Position numbers and translations under genes: made by a program
The notes under the pieces: model-generated
The model's input: the letters and a program-made list of their open reading frames with translations, nothing else
Told to the model about the DNA's origin: nothing
Databases searched by the model: none
Shown: positions 1 to 9,951 of the stretch, one piece after another
How positions within the stretch are numbered: position 1 is the stretch's first letter
How the letters are laid out: each line of letters opens with the position of its first letter
Assembly (NCBI RefSeq): GCF_000313755.1
Contig: NZ_AMZB01000081.1
Coordinates: forward strand, 23,310 to 87,309
DNA length: 64,000 nucleotides
Origin: Pseudomonas nitroreducens TX1
Lineage (GTDB): Bacteria; Pseudomonadota; Gammaproteobacteria; Pseudomonadales; Pseudomonadaceae
Direction of reading: 5' to 3'

Positions 1-50
1 GTCGTCGCGGCAGCCGTGTGTGTGTCGATCAGGCCCAACTCAGAGGACAT
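1..50 (-). CDS. 5' end of probable polysaccharide ABC transporter ATPase (wzt-like), cut by window edge
   Basis: An ATG at 48-50 (minus strand) overlaps the last codons of the wzm-like permease in another frame and opens a frame M-S-S-E-L-G-L-I-D that stays open to the window edge. A purine-rich AAGGG lies about ten bases upstream. In pseudomonads the permease Wzm is normally followed directly by the ATPase Wzt, so this is the expected position. Only 16 codons are visible and none carries a diagnostic motif, so the identity rests on context alone. Confidence 0.35.
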   Translation of the reverse strand, partial: MSSELGLIDTHTAAAT

Positions 51-879
51 CCGCGAAACCCTTGCGCGTTTTCTGGAACCAGCCGTAGCCGGCCCAGGCG
101 ATAACGATGGCGACCAGCAGGTACACAGCCAGTCCCACGAAGTTGGGGAGCTTCCCTTCGATCAACACGGCGCGGGATTGCTCGATGATGAACGTCAGAG
201 GGTTGGCCATGATGAACGGCTGGAACTTCTCCGGCAGTGCACTGAGGGGGAAGAACACTGGCGACATGAACAGTAGGACGGTGGTGAAGATCGCCATTGT
301 CTGGCCGACATCCCTGAGGAATACGCCGATGGAAGCGAGGAACCAGCTGAGTCCGAGCGTCAGGGTGATCAGGGGCAGCAGAACCAGCGGCAACAGAATC
401 GCAGTCCAGTGCGGTACGCCCAGGAAGGAGATGTAGGCGGTCATCAGCACAAGGGTGCTGATTGCACTGTGGAAAAGGGCCGCTCCCATGGAGATGACCG
501 GCAGGATCTCGATGGGAAAGATGACCTTCTTGACGAAGTTGACGTTGCCGATGACCAGGGCTGGAGAGCGGTTGATCACTTCGGCGAACAGGCCGTGGAC
601 GATCAGGCCGACGAACAGCATGATCGCGAACATCGCATGGCTATCGTTGGCGGCGGCGCTGGCATTGCCCCAGCGTGACTTGAACACGAACGAGAAGACG
701 AAGGTATACACGCTGAGCATCATCAGCGGATTGAGGAATGACCAAGCCAGGCCGAGTGCGGAGCCCCGGTAGCGGCCAACTACCTCGCGCTTGGTCATCT
801 GGCCGATTAGCTGGCGGTGCCGCCAGATGCTCACCAGCAGCGAGCCGAGCGATGCTTGCTGGCTCATTTGACTGCTCAT
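40..879 (-). CDS. wzm: ABC-2 type polysaccharide/O-antigen exporter permease
   Basis: This 279-residue inner-membrane protein has the ABC-2 permease layout: a soluble N-terminus with the conserved stretch TKREVVGRYRGSALGLAWS (about residues 27-45), then about six hydrophobic segments. In the family it forms the channel of a two-part exporter that moves undecaprenyl-linked polysaccharide from cytoplasm to periplasm, powered by a Wzt ATPase. The start ATG at 877-879 overlaps the rmlC stop as ATGA, so translation is probably coupled. Position after the dTDP-rhamnose genes suggests export of a rhamnose-containing glycan; the substrate itself is inferred. Confidence 0.85.
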   Translation of the reverse strand: MSSQMSQQASLGSLLVSIWRHRQLIGQMTKREVVGRYRGSALGLAWSFLNPLMMLSVYTFVFSFVFKSRWGNASAAANDSHAMFAIMLFVGLIVHGLFAEVINRSPALVIGNVNFVKKVIFPIEILPVISMGAALFHSAISTLVLMTAYISFLGVPHWTAILLPLVLLPLITLTLGLSWFLASIGVFLRDVGQTMAIFTTVLLFMSPVFFPLSALPEKFQPFIMANPLTFIIEQSRAVLIEGKLPNFVGLAVYLLVAIVIAWAGYGWFQKTRKGFADVL

Positions 880-1424
880 TCGAATACCTCGGCCTGGGCC
901 AGCGGGCGACCGAGCCTGTCCTTTTCCGACAGCACGGGCGCGATGGCGATCGGCCATTCGATCGCGAGGGCCGGATCGTCCCAGGCGATGCAGCCTTCGG
1001 CCGCCGGCGCGTAGTAGTTGGTGGTCTTGTAGAGGAAGTCCACGTTGTCGGTCAGTGTCAGGAAACCATGGGCGAAGCCCTCGGGAATCCACAGCTGGTT
1101 CTTGTTCTCTGCCGAAAGATGCACTCCAACCCATTTACCAAAGGTTGGAGAAGATTCGCGCACATCAACCGCGACATCGAAGACTTCGCCTTGCACAACC
1201 CTGATCAGCTTGCCCTGAGCATGAGGGGCGAGTTGGTAGTGCAGGCCACGCAGCACGCCCTTGGCGGAGCGCGAGTGATTGTCCTGCACGAAGTCGACCT
1301 TGCGGCCGACCGCTTCCTCGAATTTCTGCTGATTGAAACTTTCGAAGAAGAAACCGCGATCATCGCCGAACACTTTGGGTTCGAAGAGGATGACGTCAGG
1401 GATGGCAAGGCGAGTGGCTTTCAT
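876..1424 (-). CDS. rmlC: dTDP-4-dehydrorhamnose 3,5-epimerase
   Basis: Third enzyme of dTDP-L-rhamnose synthesis: it epimerises C3 and C5 of dTDP-4-keto-6-deoxy-glucose in the cytoplasm. The 182-residue length is normal for RmlC. The cupin active-site stretch is present, with N49-H50 and R59-G-L-H62-Y-Q, where the His is the family's catalytic base, and Y-K-T-T-N-Y-Y-A-P further on. The ATG overlaps the rmlA stop as TAATG, which fixes the start and points to coupled translation in the rmlBDAC operon. Confidence 0.95.
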   Translation of the reverse strand: MKATRLAIPDVILFEPKVFGDDRGFFFESFNQQKFEEAVGRKVDFVQDNHSRSAKGVLRGLHYQLAPHAQGKLIRVVQGEVFDVAVDVRESSPTFGKWVGVHLSAENKNQLWIPEGFAHGFLTLTDNVDFLYKTTNYYAPAAEGCIAWDDPALAIEWPIAIAPVLSEKDRLGRPLAQAEVFE

Positions 1425-2305
1425 TAATAAACAGTCTCGACGAGCAGGCGTTTCAGGTATTGGCCATAGCCATTCTTGGACAGCGGTGCAGCCAGTGCTT
1501 CGAGCTGTTCGGCGCTGATCCACTTCTGGCGGAAGGCAATTTCTTCGGGACAAGCCACTTTCAGGCCCTGGCGATTTTCCAGGGTGGCGATGAAGTGGCT
1601 GGCCTCCAGCAGCGAGTCGTGGGTGCCGGTATCCAGCCACGCATAGCCACGGCCCATGATCTCGACGGAGAGCGTACCGCTGTCCAGGTAGGCCTTGTTG
1701 ACGTCGGTGATTTCGAGTTCGCCTCGCGCCGAGGGTTTGATGCTCTTGGCGATATCGATCACGCGGTTGTCATAGAAATACAGGCCGGTTACGGCATAGC
1801 TGGATTTCGGCTTGGCGGGCTTTTCTTCGAGGCTGACGGCCTTGCCGTTGCCATCGAACTCGACCACGCCGTAGCGCTCCGGATCATGCACGTGATAAGC
1901 GAAAACGCTGGCGCCCGAGTCTCGTTGCATGGCGTTGAGCAGCAACTCCTGGAAGTCGTGGCCGTGGTAGATGTTGTCACCCAAGACCAGAGCGCACGGA
2001 TCCTTGCCGATGAACTCCTCGCCAATCAGGAACGCCTGTGCCAGGCCATCCGGAGAGGGCTGCACAGCGTACTGGAGGTTCACGCCCCAGCGGCTGCCGT
2101 CGCCGAGCAGTTGCTCGAAGCGCGGTGTGTCCTGCGGCGTGGAGATGATCAGGATATCGCGAATCCCCGCGAGCATGAGGGTGCTCAGCGGGTAATAGAT
2201 CATCGGCTTGTCGTAGACCGGCAGCAACTGCTTGGAAATGGCCAGGGTGGCGGGGTGCAGGCGAGTGCCGGAGCCGCCGGCGAGAATAATTCCTTTACGT
2301 TTCAT
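1424..2305 (-). CDS. rmlA: Glucose-1-phosphate thymidylyltransferase
   Basis: First enzyme of dTDP-L-rhamnose synthesis: glucose-1-phosphate plus dTTP gives dTDP-glucose and pyrophosphate. The 293-residue protein starts with the nucleotidyltransferase signature [11 protein letters not shown] (residues 10-20) followed by [18 protein letters not shown], and contains the LGDNIYHG stretch that binds the metal and sugar. Length and motifs match RmlA closely. Its ATG overlaps the rmlD stop by the ATGA arrangement. The family is feedback-inhibited by dTDP-rhamnose. Confidence 0.96.
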   Translation of the reverse strand: MKRKGIILAGGSGTRLHPATLAISKQLLPVYDKPMIYYPLSTLMLAGIRDILIISTPQDTPRFEQLLGDGSRWGVNLQYAVQPSPDGLAQAFLIGEEFIGKDPCALVLGDNIYHGHDFQELLLNAMQRDSGASVFAYHVHDPERYGVVEFDGNGKAVSLEEKPAKPKSSYAVTGLYFYDNRVIDIAKSIKPSARGELEITDVNKAYLDSGTLSVEIMGRGYAWLDTGTHDSLLEASHFIATLENRQGLKVACPEEIAFRQKWISAEQLEALAAPLSKNGYGQYLKRLLVETVY

Positions 2306-3207
2306 GAGTGCTGTCCGATTAGCTCTTGGATCGTGCGAGTGGCGTAGAACTGCCAGGGCGGCAGTACCAGGCCGAAGGTCTGTTGAAGCTTGCGGGTATC
2401 CAGCCGCGAGTTGGCCGGACGTCTGGCCGGGAGCGGGTACTCCGCCGTGGAGATGGGCAGGATGCGATCCGGGGTCGCCTTGAGCGGAGCGCCCAGTCGC
2501 AGTGCCTCACTGACGAGGAACTGCGCAAAACCGTGCCAGCTCACTTCTCCGCCGGCTACCAGGTGGTAGGTGCCGGCGGCGTTCTCTCTCAACTGGGCGT
2601 CGGTGCTCAGGCGTCCCAGGATATGGGCGGTGACGTCTGCGATGAGCTCGGCGCTGGTCGGGGCACCGACCTGGTCGGCTACCACTCTCAGTTCTTCCCG
2701 CTGGCCGGCCAGTCGCAGCATGGTCCTGGCGAAGTTGGCGCCGCGTGTGGCGTAGACCCAACTGGTGCGAAGGATCAGGTGACGACAGCCACTGTTGCGG
2801 ATCGCCATTTCACCGTCACGCTTGGTCTGGCCGTAGATGCCCAGGGGGGCGGTAGGAGCATCCTCAGCAAAGGGAGTGTCGCCCTGGCCGTCGAACACGT
2901 AGTCGGTGGAGTAATGGACCAGCCAGGCATCGAGCTCGCAAGCAACATCGGCAAGCCGCTCGACGGCTTCCGTGTTGATCAGGCGGGCCCCCGCGGCATC
3001 GCTCTCGGCCTTGTCGACGGCGGTGTAGGCCGCGGCGTTTACGATCACGTCGGGGCGTTCCGACCGAACCAGGCTCTGCAGCCCGTCGAGATCGGTCAGG
3101 TCTCCGCGCTGGCGATCACAGACCACCAGCTCGGCCAGTGGGGCCAAGGCACGCTGCAGTTCCCAGCCGACCTGGCCGTTGGCGCCCAGTAGGAGGATCT
3201 TTTTCAT
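2302..3207 (-). CDS. rmlD: dTDP-4-dehydrorhamnose reductase
   Basis: Last enzyme of dTDP-L-rhamnose synthesis, reducing dTDP-4-keto-rhamnose with NAD(P)H. It is a 301-residue short-chain-dehydrogenase fold protein with the nucleotide-binding [10 protein letters not shown] (8-17), STDYVFDG (100-107) and the catalytic pair Y125-x3-K129 in YGQTK. The gene overlaps both neighbours by four bases (ATGA with rmlB upstream and rmlA downstream), so the order here is rmlB-rmlD-rmlA-rmlC, as in other pseudomonads. Confidence 0.96.
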   Translation of the reverse strand: MKKILLLGANGQVGWELQRALAPLAELVVCDRQRGDLTDLDGLQSLVRSERPDVIVNAAAYTAVDKAESDAAGARLINTEAVERLADVACELDAWLVHYSTDYVFDGQGDTPFAEDAPTAPLGIYGQTKRDGEMAIRNSGCRHLILRTSWVYATRGANFARTMLRLAGQREELRVVADQVGAPTSAELIADVTAHILGRLSTDAQLRENAAGTYHLVAGGEVSWHGFAQFLVSEALRLGAPLKATPDRILPISTAEYPLPARRPANSRLDTRKLQQTFGLVLPPWQFYATRTIQELIGQHS

Positions 3208-4262
3208 GCGTACTGCTGGCCGACCCAGTCACGGTAGGCGCCGCTGGTTACGTTGTTGACCCATTCCTGGTTGTCCAGGTACCAACGCACGGTCTTGCGG
3301 ATGCCGGTTTCGAAGGTTTCGGCCGGTTTCCAGCCAAGTTCGCGCTCCAGGCGCGAGGCATCGATGGCGTAGCGGCGATCATGACCCGGGCGGTCCTTCA
3401 CGAAAGTGATCTGTTCACGGTAGCTCTTGGCATCGGCGCGTGGCTTCTCCTGATCCAGGATGTCACAGAGCGTGTGGACGACGTCGATGTTGGCTTTTTC
3501 GTTCCAGCCGCCAACGTTATAGGTTTCGCCCAGCTGTCCGGCTTCGAGGACCCGGCGGATGGCGCTGCAGTGGTCTTTCACGTAGAGCCAGTCGCGGATC
3601 TGCTGGCCGTCGCCATAGATTGGTAGCGGGTTCCCGCCCAGCGCGTTGTGGATGACCAGGGGGATCAGTTTTTCCGGGAAGTGGTAAGGGCCGTAGTTGT
3701 TCGAGCAGTTGGTCGTCAGTACCGGCAGGCCGTAGGTGTGGTGGTAGGCGCGAACCAGGTGGTCGGACGCAGCTTTGGACGCGGAGTACGGGCTGTTGGG
3801 CTCGTACTTGTGCTCTTCGGTGAAGGCCGGAGCGGTCGGCTCCAGCGAGCCGTAGACTTCATCGGTGGAGACGTGCAGGAAGCGGAAGGCGCTCTTGCGT
3901 TCCTCCGGCAGGTTCCCCCAGTACGAACGCACGCTTTCCAGCAGGCGGAAGGTGCCAACAATGTTGGTCTGGATAAAGTCTTCCGGACCGTGGATCGAAC
4001 GGTCGACGTGAGACTCCGCAGCGAAGTTGAGGATCGCGCGCGGCTGATGCTGCTCGAGAAGACGGGACACCAACTCGCTGTCACCAATATCACCCTGGAC
4101 GAAGGTGTGCCGCGGGTCATTTTCCAGTGTCGCAAGATTTTCACGATTGCCGGCGTAGGTCAGCTTGTCGAGGCTGATCACCGCTTCATCATGAATGGCA
4201 AGCCAGTCGAGGACGAAGTTCGCGCCGATGAAGCCGGCGCTGCCGGTAACGAGAATAGTCAT
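3204..4262 (-). CDS. rmlB: dTDP-glucose 4,6-dehydratase
   Basis: Second step of dTDP-L-rhamnose synthesis: dTDP-glucose is converted to dTDP-4-keto-6-deoxy-glucose using tightly bound NAD. The 352-residue protein has the Rossmann motif GSAGFIG (7-13), the catalytic T133-D134-E135 in STDEVYG and Y159-x3-K163 in YSASK. It begins four bases after the stop of the upstream glycosyltransferase gene, so that gene appears to have joined the rml operon. Confidence 0.96.
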   Translation of the reverse strand: MTILVTGSAGFIGANFVLDWLAIHDEAVISLDKLTYAGNRENLATLENDPRHTFVQGDIGDSELVSRLLEQHQPRAILNFAAESHVDRSIHGPEDFIQTNIVGTFRLLESVRSYWGNLPEERKSAFRFLHVSTDEVYGSLEPTAPAFTEEHKYEPNSPYSASKAASDHLVRAYHHTYGLPVLTTNCSNNYGPYHFPEKLIPLVIHNALGGNPLPIYGDGQQIRDWLYVKDHCSAIRRVLEAGQLGETYNVGGWNEKANIDVVHTLCDILDQEKPRADAKSYREQITFVKDRPGHDRRYAIDASRLERELGWKPAETFETGIRKTVRWYLDNQEWVNNVTSGAYRDWVGQQYA

Positions 4263-4266
4263 TGAG

Positions 4267-5244
4267 TCATAGCCTCTGGAGAATGGCGGCAGCGGTCAGG
4301 CCGAGATTGCCAAGAAGGGTTTGCCGGTAGACGCCGGAACGGGAAATCAGAAGAAGTCGCTTGGGAAGCGTCGATTGTCGGGCTTGCACGAAAAGTGCGA
4401 GGGTCCGCTGGCTGTCGTTGCTCAGTTGCCCCTGTATGGCCCGAATCGCCTGGAGATTGGCATCGTTCCAGTCTTTGAATGTGCCAGCGAGGAGCTTTTT
4501 CAGTCTCACCACCCGATCCGAAAATCCCGAATTGGAGCCAATGAGGTTCCTGCCATGCTGACGGTAGTCAATGGTGGGGACGGATTCGTAATGAACGACG
4601 CCGCCACAGCCGGTGACGACCAGATAGGTCCACCAGTCATGCGAAATGATCTGGTCGCCTTCCCGGGTTTTCATCAACAGTTCGCGGGTCGCTTCATTGA
4701 AGAGCATGGTGTTGCCGCCGGCGATACTCTGCACCAGCGCATTGCGGAATGACGGTGGTTCGGGAAACAGCGGCGAATAGCCGATGGGATTCCCCGCTTC
4801 GTCAATCAGGCGGGTCCTTCCGCAGAAGAGGGCGGGCTGGGTAGGGGCGATAGTCTTGCACCAGCTGACGCCACGCTCGAGCTTGTCGGCTTCCCAGACA
4901 TCGTCCTGGTCGCAATAAGCGTAGTAGTTCGCTTCCAGCTCAGGGCGCTTCAGAAGGGAGAGGAAATTGGCAGAAAACCCCTTGCGAGGGCCAGGGAAGA
5001 TGATCAGGCGATCCTGCCCCAGCTTGAGCTGGTATTCGGAAAGGATCGCTAGAGTGGCATCGCTGGAGCCGTCGTCAGAGGCGAAGATCACCCAGTCCTG
5101 ATGGGTCTGGCTGATCAGGGAGTCGAGTTGCTCGCGCAGGAAGGGGGCGCCGTTGTACGTGGACAGCAGGATAGCCACGCGGGCATTGCGGCCCCTGTCG
5201 GCGACTGGTCCTTGTTGTGTCTGAACCGCGCTCTTGGCGATCAC
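4267..5244 (-). CDS. Glycosyltransferase family 2 protein, probable rhamnosyltransferase
   Basis: This 325-residue protein has a GT-A fold N-terminus: [19 protein letters not shown] (25-43), the nucleotide-binding DDGSSD (57-62) and DQDD (112-115). The pattern resembles rhamnosyl and other O-chain family 2 transferases. It should attach a sugar to a growing surface glycan at the cytoplasmic face of the inner membrane. The start is GTG at 5242-5244, with GGGG seven bases upstream. It is the first gene of the operon, four bases before rmlB. The dTDP-rhamnose specificity is inferred from context only. Confidence 0.8.
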   Translation of the reverse strand: MIAKSAVQTQQGPVADRGRNARVAILLSTYNGAPFLREQLDSLISQTHQDWVIFASDDGSSDATLAILSEYQLKLGQDRLIIFPGPRKGFSANFLSLLKRPELEANYYAYCDQDDVWEADKLERGVSWCKTIAPTQPALFCGRTRLIDEAGNPIGYSPLFPEPPSFRNALVQSIAGGNTMLFNEATRELLMKTREGDQIISHDWWTYLVVTGCGGVVHYESVPTIDYRQHGRNLIGSNSGFSDRVVRLKKLLAGTFKDWNDANLQAIRAIQGQLSNDSQRTLALFVQARQSTLPKRLLLISRSGVYRQTLLGNLGLTAAAILQRL

Positions 5245-5361
5245 TGCTGTGCCCCTGGCGGTTCCATCCGCATGTTGAAAAATCGATTGCTGACGCGTGT
5301 CGCTGTGTTCGCCGGATTGAGGTCAACCTTGGGCAGGGCTGTGCCCCGATGAAAAGCGGTC

Positions 5362-5389
5362 ATTATATTCATGCAGCCTTCGCAGTAAA
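5362..5389 (-). promoter_or_regulatory. Putative sigma-70 promoter of the glycosyltransferase-rml operon
   Basis: On the minus strand a perfect -10 box TATAAT (5362-5367) is preceded, after a 16-base spacer, by TTTACT (5384-5389), which matches four of six -35 positions. The predicted start near 5355 would give a leader of about 110 bases before the glycosyltransferase GTG. The rest of the gap 5245-5562 shows only this promoter and the terminator of tRNA-Thr. Confidence 0.5.
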
Positions 5390-5520
5390 CCTTTTGCCCG
5401 CGCACGCAATCATGCGGCGCCGGCTCTTCAGCAACAGACGTATATAAAAGGCTTATGGATCATCGACAAGCCCTAAGGTTCAGGCCATTCGTCTGATAGC
5501 GCGGCGCGAGTAGCCACAAA

Positions 5521-5551
5521 CACAAAGGCCCACCAGAGGTGGGCCTTTGTG
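5521..5551 (-). terminator. Rho-independent terminator downstream of tRNA-Thr
   Basis: A 14-base-pair perfect stem (CACAAAGGCCCACC with GGTGGGCCTTTGTG, loop AGA) lies 11 bases beyond the 3' end of tRNA-Thr on the minus strand and is followed by a T-rich stretch. It separates the tRNA from the rml operon promoter. Confidence 0.75.
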
Positions 5552-5562
5552 TTTGGCAATCA

Positions 5563-5638
<76 letters not shown>

Positions 5639-5712
5639 AAGGAGGGGCGCCATTATAGTCATGGCGCCCTGGGTGTAAACCACTGATTTGTCAGAATGAT
5701 CCGCAGTTTTGG

Positions 5713-7251
5713 TCAGTGCCCTCCGGCGGCGGCTGCGCCGGGCTTGGCGCCGAAGGGCGGCTTGGCCAGGCAGATGACGACCAGCATGGCGAGGAACAGC
5801 CAGCCCAGCAGGGTGAAGTAGTCGATGGTGCTGATCATGTAGGCCTGGCTTTCCACCATGCGCTCCAGCAAGGCAGCGCTGTGCTGGCCGGGGCCGCCGA
5901 GTTGTTCGACGGTGGCGCGGGTGGCCGGGTCGTACTGGCTGATGTTCTCGGTCAGGTAGGCGTGGTGCATGGTGGCGCGGCGGTTCCAGATCCAGGTGGT
6001 GAGCGACGCGGCGAAGCTGCCGGCAAGGGTCCGCAGGAAGGTCGCCAGGCCCGAGCCGTCGGCGATCTGGTCGGGCGGCAGGTCGGAGAGCAGGATGCTC
6101 AGGATCGGCATGAAGAAGAACGCCACACCCAGCCCCATGAACAGTTGCACCAGGGCAATGTGCATATAGTCGACCTCGGTGGTGAAGTCGGCGCGCATGA
6201 AGCAGGTCGCCGCCATTGCCAGGAACGCCAGCCCCGCCAGCAGGCGCAGGTCGAAGTTGTTTGCGTAGCGGCCGACCAGCGGCGAGAGGAACACCGGCAG
6301 GATCCCGATCGGCGCCGCCGCCAGGCCCGCCCAGGTGGCGGTGTAGCCCATCTGGGTCTGCAGCCACTGCGGTAGCAGCAGGTTCATGCCGAAGAAGCCG
6401 GCGTAGCCGCCGACCAGTGCCAGGGTTCCCACGGTGAAGTTACGGTGCACGAACAGTCGCAGGTTGACGATCGGGTGCTTGTCGGTCAGCTCCCAGATCA
6501 CGAAGACCGCCAGGGCTATCACCGCGATCACGGTGCCGCCGATGATGAAACCGGACTCGAACCAGTCCAGATCGTTGCCCTTGTCGAGGACGATCTGCAG
6601 GGCGCCGACGCCGATCACCAGCATCGCCAGGCCCATGTAGTCCATGGGCGCGTTCTTGATCACCACTGGGCGGGCGCGCAACTGCTGATAGACGACCATG
6701 GCGGCGAACAGGCCGATGGGGACGTTGATGAAGAAGATCCACGGCCAGCTGTAGCTGTCGGTGATCCAGCCGCCGAGGATCGGCCCGGCGATGGGCGCGA
6801 CCACCGTGACCATCGCCAGCAGTGCCAGCGCCATTCCCCGTTTCGCCGGGGGATAGATGGAGATCAGCAGCGTCTGGGTGATCGGGTAGAGGGGCCCGGC
6901 GACGAAGCCCTGGATGGCGCGGAAGCCCACCAGCATGCCCATCTGCTGGGCGACGCCGCATAGGAACGAGGCGATCACGAAGAGCAGGGTGGCGGCGATG
7001 AACAGGCGCACCTCGCCGACCTTGCGACTCAGCCAGCCGGTCAGTGGGAGGGCGATGGCGTTGCTCACCGCGAAGGAGGTGATGACCCAGGTGCCCTGCT
7101 CGGAGCTTACCCCGAGGTTGCCGGAGATGGTCGGCAGGGCGACGTTGGCGATGGTCGTGTCCAGCACCTGCATGAAGGTCGCCAGCGACAGGCCGATGGT
7201 GGCCATGACCAGGCTGGGTGGGCTGAAACTGCTGCTGTTGGGCTGGCTCAT
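5713..7251 (-). CDS. emrB: EmrB/QacA-type (DHA2) MFS drug exporter
   Basis: A 512-residue inner-membrane transporter of the 14-helix DHA2 branch, using proton motive force to expel hydrophobic compounds. It shows the family motifs LDTTIANVALP (30-40), GWLSRKVGEVRLF (72-84) and the antiporter motif APIAGPILGGW (about 151-161). It lies 13 bases downstream of the emrA-like adaptor gene and in the same operon as the outer-membrane gene, so the three probably build one envelope-spanning pump. The real substrate is unknown. Confidence 0.92.
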   Translation of the reverse strand: MSQPNSSSFSPPSLVMATIGLSLATFMQVLDTTIANVALPTISGNLGVSSEQGTWVITSFAVSNAIALPLTGWLSRKVGEVRLFIAATLLFVIASFLCGVAQQMGMLVGFRAIQGFVAGPLYPITQTLLISIYPPAKRGMALALLAMVTVVAPIAGPILGGWITDSYSWPWIFFINVPIGLFAAMVVYQQLRARPVVIKNAPMDYMGLAMLVIGVGALQIVLDKGNDLDWFESGFIIGGTVIAVIALAVFVIWELTDKHPIVNLRLFVHRNFTVGTLALVGGYAGFFGMNLLLPQWLQTQMGYTATWAGLAAAPIGILPVFLSPLVGRYANNFDLRLLAGLAFLAMAATCFMRADFTTEVDYMHIALVQLFMGLGVAFFFMPILSILLSDLPPDQIADGSGLATFLRTLAGSFAASLTTWIWNRRATMHHAYLTENISQYDPATRATVEQLGGPGQHSAALLERMVESQAYMISTIDYFTLLGWLFLAMLVVICLAKPPFGAKPGAAAAGGH

Positions 7252-7264
7252 GGCGGCGGGCTGA

Positions 7265-8449
7265 TCAGCGCTGGGCGGTGCGATGGTTGGCGTCGGCCAG
7301 GTTGGCCTGGATCAGCTTCTCGATCAGTTGGTCAGCCGAGGCCAGTTGCTCCTGATACACGTCGGTGGAGAACACGGCCTCGTGCGGGGGCTGCTGGGCG
7401 AGGGCGGGGCCGCTCTGGTCGTGCAGGCTGACGTTGACGTCCATCGACAGGCCGATGCGCAGCGGATTCTTCGCCAGCTCCTCGGCATTGACGCGGATGC
7501 GCACCGGCACGCGCTGGACGATCTTGATCCAGTTGCCGGTCGCGTTCTGCGCCGGTAGCAGGGAGAAGGCGCTGCCGGTGCCGACGCCGAGGCTGTCGAC
7601 GGTGCCGGAGTACTTCACTTCGCTGCCATAAAGGTCGGAGCGGATCTCCACCGGCTGGCCGATGCGCATGTGCTTGAGCTGGGTTTCCTTGAAGTTGGCG
7701 TCGATCCACACCTGGTCCAGCGGGATCACCGCCATCAGCGCAGCACCTGGTTGAACGCGCTGGCCGACCTGCACGGTGCGCTTGGCGACGTAGCCGGTGA
7801 CGGGCGCGATGATCACCGCGCGGGCGTCGTCCAGGTAGGCCTGGCGCAGCTTGGCGGCAGCGGCTTTGACGTCCGGGTGCGAGGCGATCACGGTGTCGTC
7901 GACCAGTGCGCGGTTGGTGTCCAGCTGTTGCTCGGAGTTGGTCAGCGAGCTGCGCGCTGTGTCCAGGGCATCGCGGGCGTGGGCCAGTTCTTCCTGGGAG
8001 ATGGCACCGTCGTTGGCGAGGTTCTGGCGGCGCTTGAAGTCGGCCTCGGCCTTGGCCAGGGCGACTTTCTTCGTGGCGACATCGGCCTTGTAGCCATCAA
8101 CATTGCTGAACAGCCCACGCACCTGACGCACGGTGCGCGCGAGGTTGGCTTCGGCCTGCTGCAGGGCGATGTCGGCATCGCTGGGGTCGAACTTCACCAG
8201 CACCTGGCCCTTGTGCACCAGGTCGCCGTCATCGGCGCCTATGCTGACCACGGTGCCGGTGATCTGAGGGGTGATCTGCACGACGTTGCCGTTCACGTAG
8301 GCATCGTCGGTGTCCTCGTGCCAACGGCCATAGATGACTTCCCAGGCGACGCTGGCGAGGCCGGCCAGGATCACGACGGCGAGCAGGATCAGCAGCCAGC
8401 GCTTGCGCTTGGGGTTGCTGTTCGGGGTTTCTTGGGTCGCGGTGCTCAT
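7265..8449 (-). CDS. emrA: EmrA-type membrane fusion (HlyD family) protein
   Basis: Periplasmic adaptor of 394 residues that bridges the EmrB transporter and the outer-membrane channel. A cytoplasmic basic N-terminus is followed by one membrane segment (about 20-36), the typical DTDDAYVNGNVVQITPQITGTV biotinyl-lipoyl half-motif, a long alpha-helical hairpin (about 100-210) and the second half-motif with APVTGYVAKRTVQVGQRV. Length is normal for EmrA. The gene lies 14 bases after the NodT-like outer-membrane gene. Confidence 0.92.
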   Translation of the reverse strand: MSTATQETPNSNPKRKRWLLILLAVVILAGLASVAWEVIYGRWHEDTDDAYVNGNVVQITPQITGTVVSIGADDGDLVHKGQVLVKFDPSDADIALQQAEANLARTVRQVRGLFSNVDGYKADVATKKVALAKAEADFKRRQNLANDGAISQEELAHARDALDTARSSLTNSEQQLDTNRALVDDTVIASHPDVKAAAAKLRQAYLDDARAVIIAPVTGYVAKRTVQVGQRVQPGAALMAVIPLDQVWIDANFKETQLKHMRIGQPVEIRSDLYGSEVKYSGTVDSLGVGTGSAFSLLPAQNATGNWIKIVQRVPVRIRVNAEELAKNPLRIGLSMDVNVSLHDQSGPALAQQPPHEAVFSTDVYQEQLASADQLIEKLIQANLADANHRTAQR

Positions 8450-8463
8450 GTCAGGTGCCTCGT

Positions 8464-9951
8464 TCAGTGCGCGGCGGCCGCGTTCGCCTGGGCGAGCGGG
8501 GCGGAAGTGGAAGTGGTGTCGGGCTGGTAGCCACCGCCCAGGGCCTGGACCAGTTGCACCGAGAGGTCGATGCGCTCGGCGTCCAGGCTGGCCAGCTGGC
8601 GTTCGGCGAGGAGCAGCTGTTGCTGCACGCTGAGGGCGTCGAGGTAGTTGCCGACACCTTCGCCGTAACGGCGCATGGCCAGGTCGAAGTTGGATTTGGC
8701 GATGTCACGGGCTTCGCGCTGGTCGTCGATCTGCTGTTCCAGCGAGCGCAGCTTGCCAAGGTCGTCGCTGACCTCGCCCAGGGCGTTGACCAGGGTCTTG
8801 TTGTACTGGGCGACGGCCAGATCGTAGTCGGCGTCCTTTCCTGCGAGGTTGGCGCGCAAGCGGCCGCCGTCGAAGATCGGCAGGGAAATCGCCGGGGCGA
8901 TCTGGAAGAACCGGCTCGGTGCCTTCAGCACGTCGCTGGTATGCAGGGCGGCAAGACCGACCATCGCCCCCAGGTTCACGTTGGGATAGAACTCGGTCTT
9001 CGCCGAATCGATGCTTTTCGACGCTGCCTCGACTCGCCACCGTGCGGCGACGATGTCCGGGCGGCGCCCCAGCAGTTCGGCCGGCAGGTTGGACGGCAGG
9101 CTCAGCGCGCCGGGCTTGAGGACCTGCGGACGTTGCAGGTCCTGGCCGCGATCCGGGCCCTGGCCGAGGAGGACGGCGAGGGCGATGCGATCGCTGGCGA
9201 TCTCCTGGTCAGCAGCGGCCAACTGCTGCTTGGCGCTGGCGACCTGGGACTGCGTCTGTTGCAGCTGGACCTTGCTGTCCAGGCCGGCGTCCATGCGCTT
9301 CTGGCTGAGCTGGAAGAGGTGCTGCGAGCGATCCAGTTCGTCTTTGGCCAGGTCGCGAGCGACGAAGGCATGGGCCAGGTTGCTGTAGGCACGGGCGACA
9401 TTGGTGGAGAGCGTGATCGAAGCGGCCTGGCGGTCGACTTCGGCGGCGTTGGCCTGGCCGAGTGCGGCTTCCCAGGCGTCACGTTGGCCGCCCCAGAGAT
9501 CGAGGTCGTAGCTGAAGCTCGCCGACAGGTATTTCACCGCCGAGTAGCGACCGCCCATGGGCGCAGGAATGACGCTTTCCGGTGCGCGGATGCCGGCGTA
9601 GCTGGCGGTGCCCTTGACGCTGGGCAGGCGAGCGGCGTCCTGGGCCTGGGCGGCGGCGATGGCCTGGCGGGCGCGGGCGCTGGCGATGTCCAGGTCCGGG
9701 GTGCCCCGCAGGGCCTCGGCGATCAGGCCGTCCAGCTGCGGGTCGCCCAGGCTGGTCCACCAGTGTTCGCTGGGCCAGGCTGCGGGGGACAGTGGAGTGC
9801 CATCAAGGCTGACGCCGGCCTTCAGGCTGGCGGGATCGACGGCTTTGCCACTGGTATCCAGGCCCGAGTAGCTGACGCAGCCGGTGAGCCCCAGCAGGGC
9901 GGCGAACACGGTGGCCGGCAGCAGGGCGATGCGGAAGTGGGGCATGTTCAT
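8464..9951 (-). CDS. NodT-family outer-membrane efflux lipoprotein
   Basis: Outer-membrane channel of the tripartite pump, TolC-like, 495 residues. A lipoprotein signal peptide ends in LTGC with the acylated Cys at residue 25. Two OEP repeats follow, with coiled-coil regions and AARLPSVKGTASY- and FYPNVNLGAMVGL-type strands typical of the family. I place the start at 9949-9951 because GGAGA sits six bases upstream and the ATG overlaps the marR stop as ATGA, making marR the first gene of the operon. Confidence 0.9.
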   Translation of the reverse strand: MNMPHFRIALLPATVFAALLGLTGCVSYSGLDTSGKAVDPASLKAGVSLDGTPLSPAAWPSEHWWTSLGDPQLDGLIAEALRGTPDLDIASARARQAIAAAQAQDAARLPSVKGTASYAGIRAPESVIPAPMGGRYSAVKYLSASFSYDLDLWGGQRDAWEAALGQANAAEVDRQAASITLSTNVARAYSNLAHAFVARDLAKDELDRSQHLFQLSQKRMDAGLDSKVQLQQTQSQVASAKQQLAAADQEIASDRIALAVLLGQGPDRGQDLQRPQVLKPGALSLPSNLPAELLGRRPDIVAARWRVEAASKSIDSAKTEFYPNVNLGAMVGLAALHTSDVLKAPSRFFQIAPAISLPIFDGGRLRANLAGKDADYDLAVAQYNKTLVNALGEVSDDLGKLRSLEQQIDDQREARDIAKSNFDLAMRRYGEGVGNYLDALSVQQQLLLAERQLASLDAERIDLSVQLVQALGGGYQPDTTSTSAPLAQANAAAAH

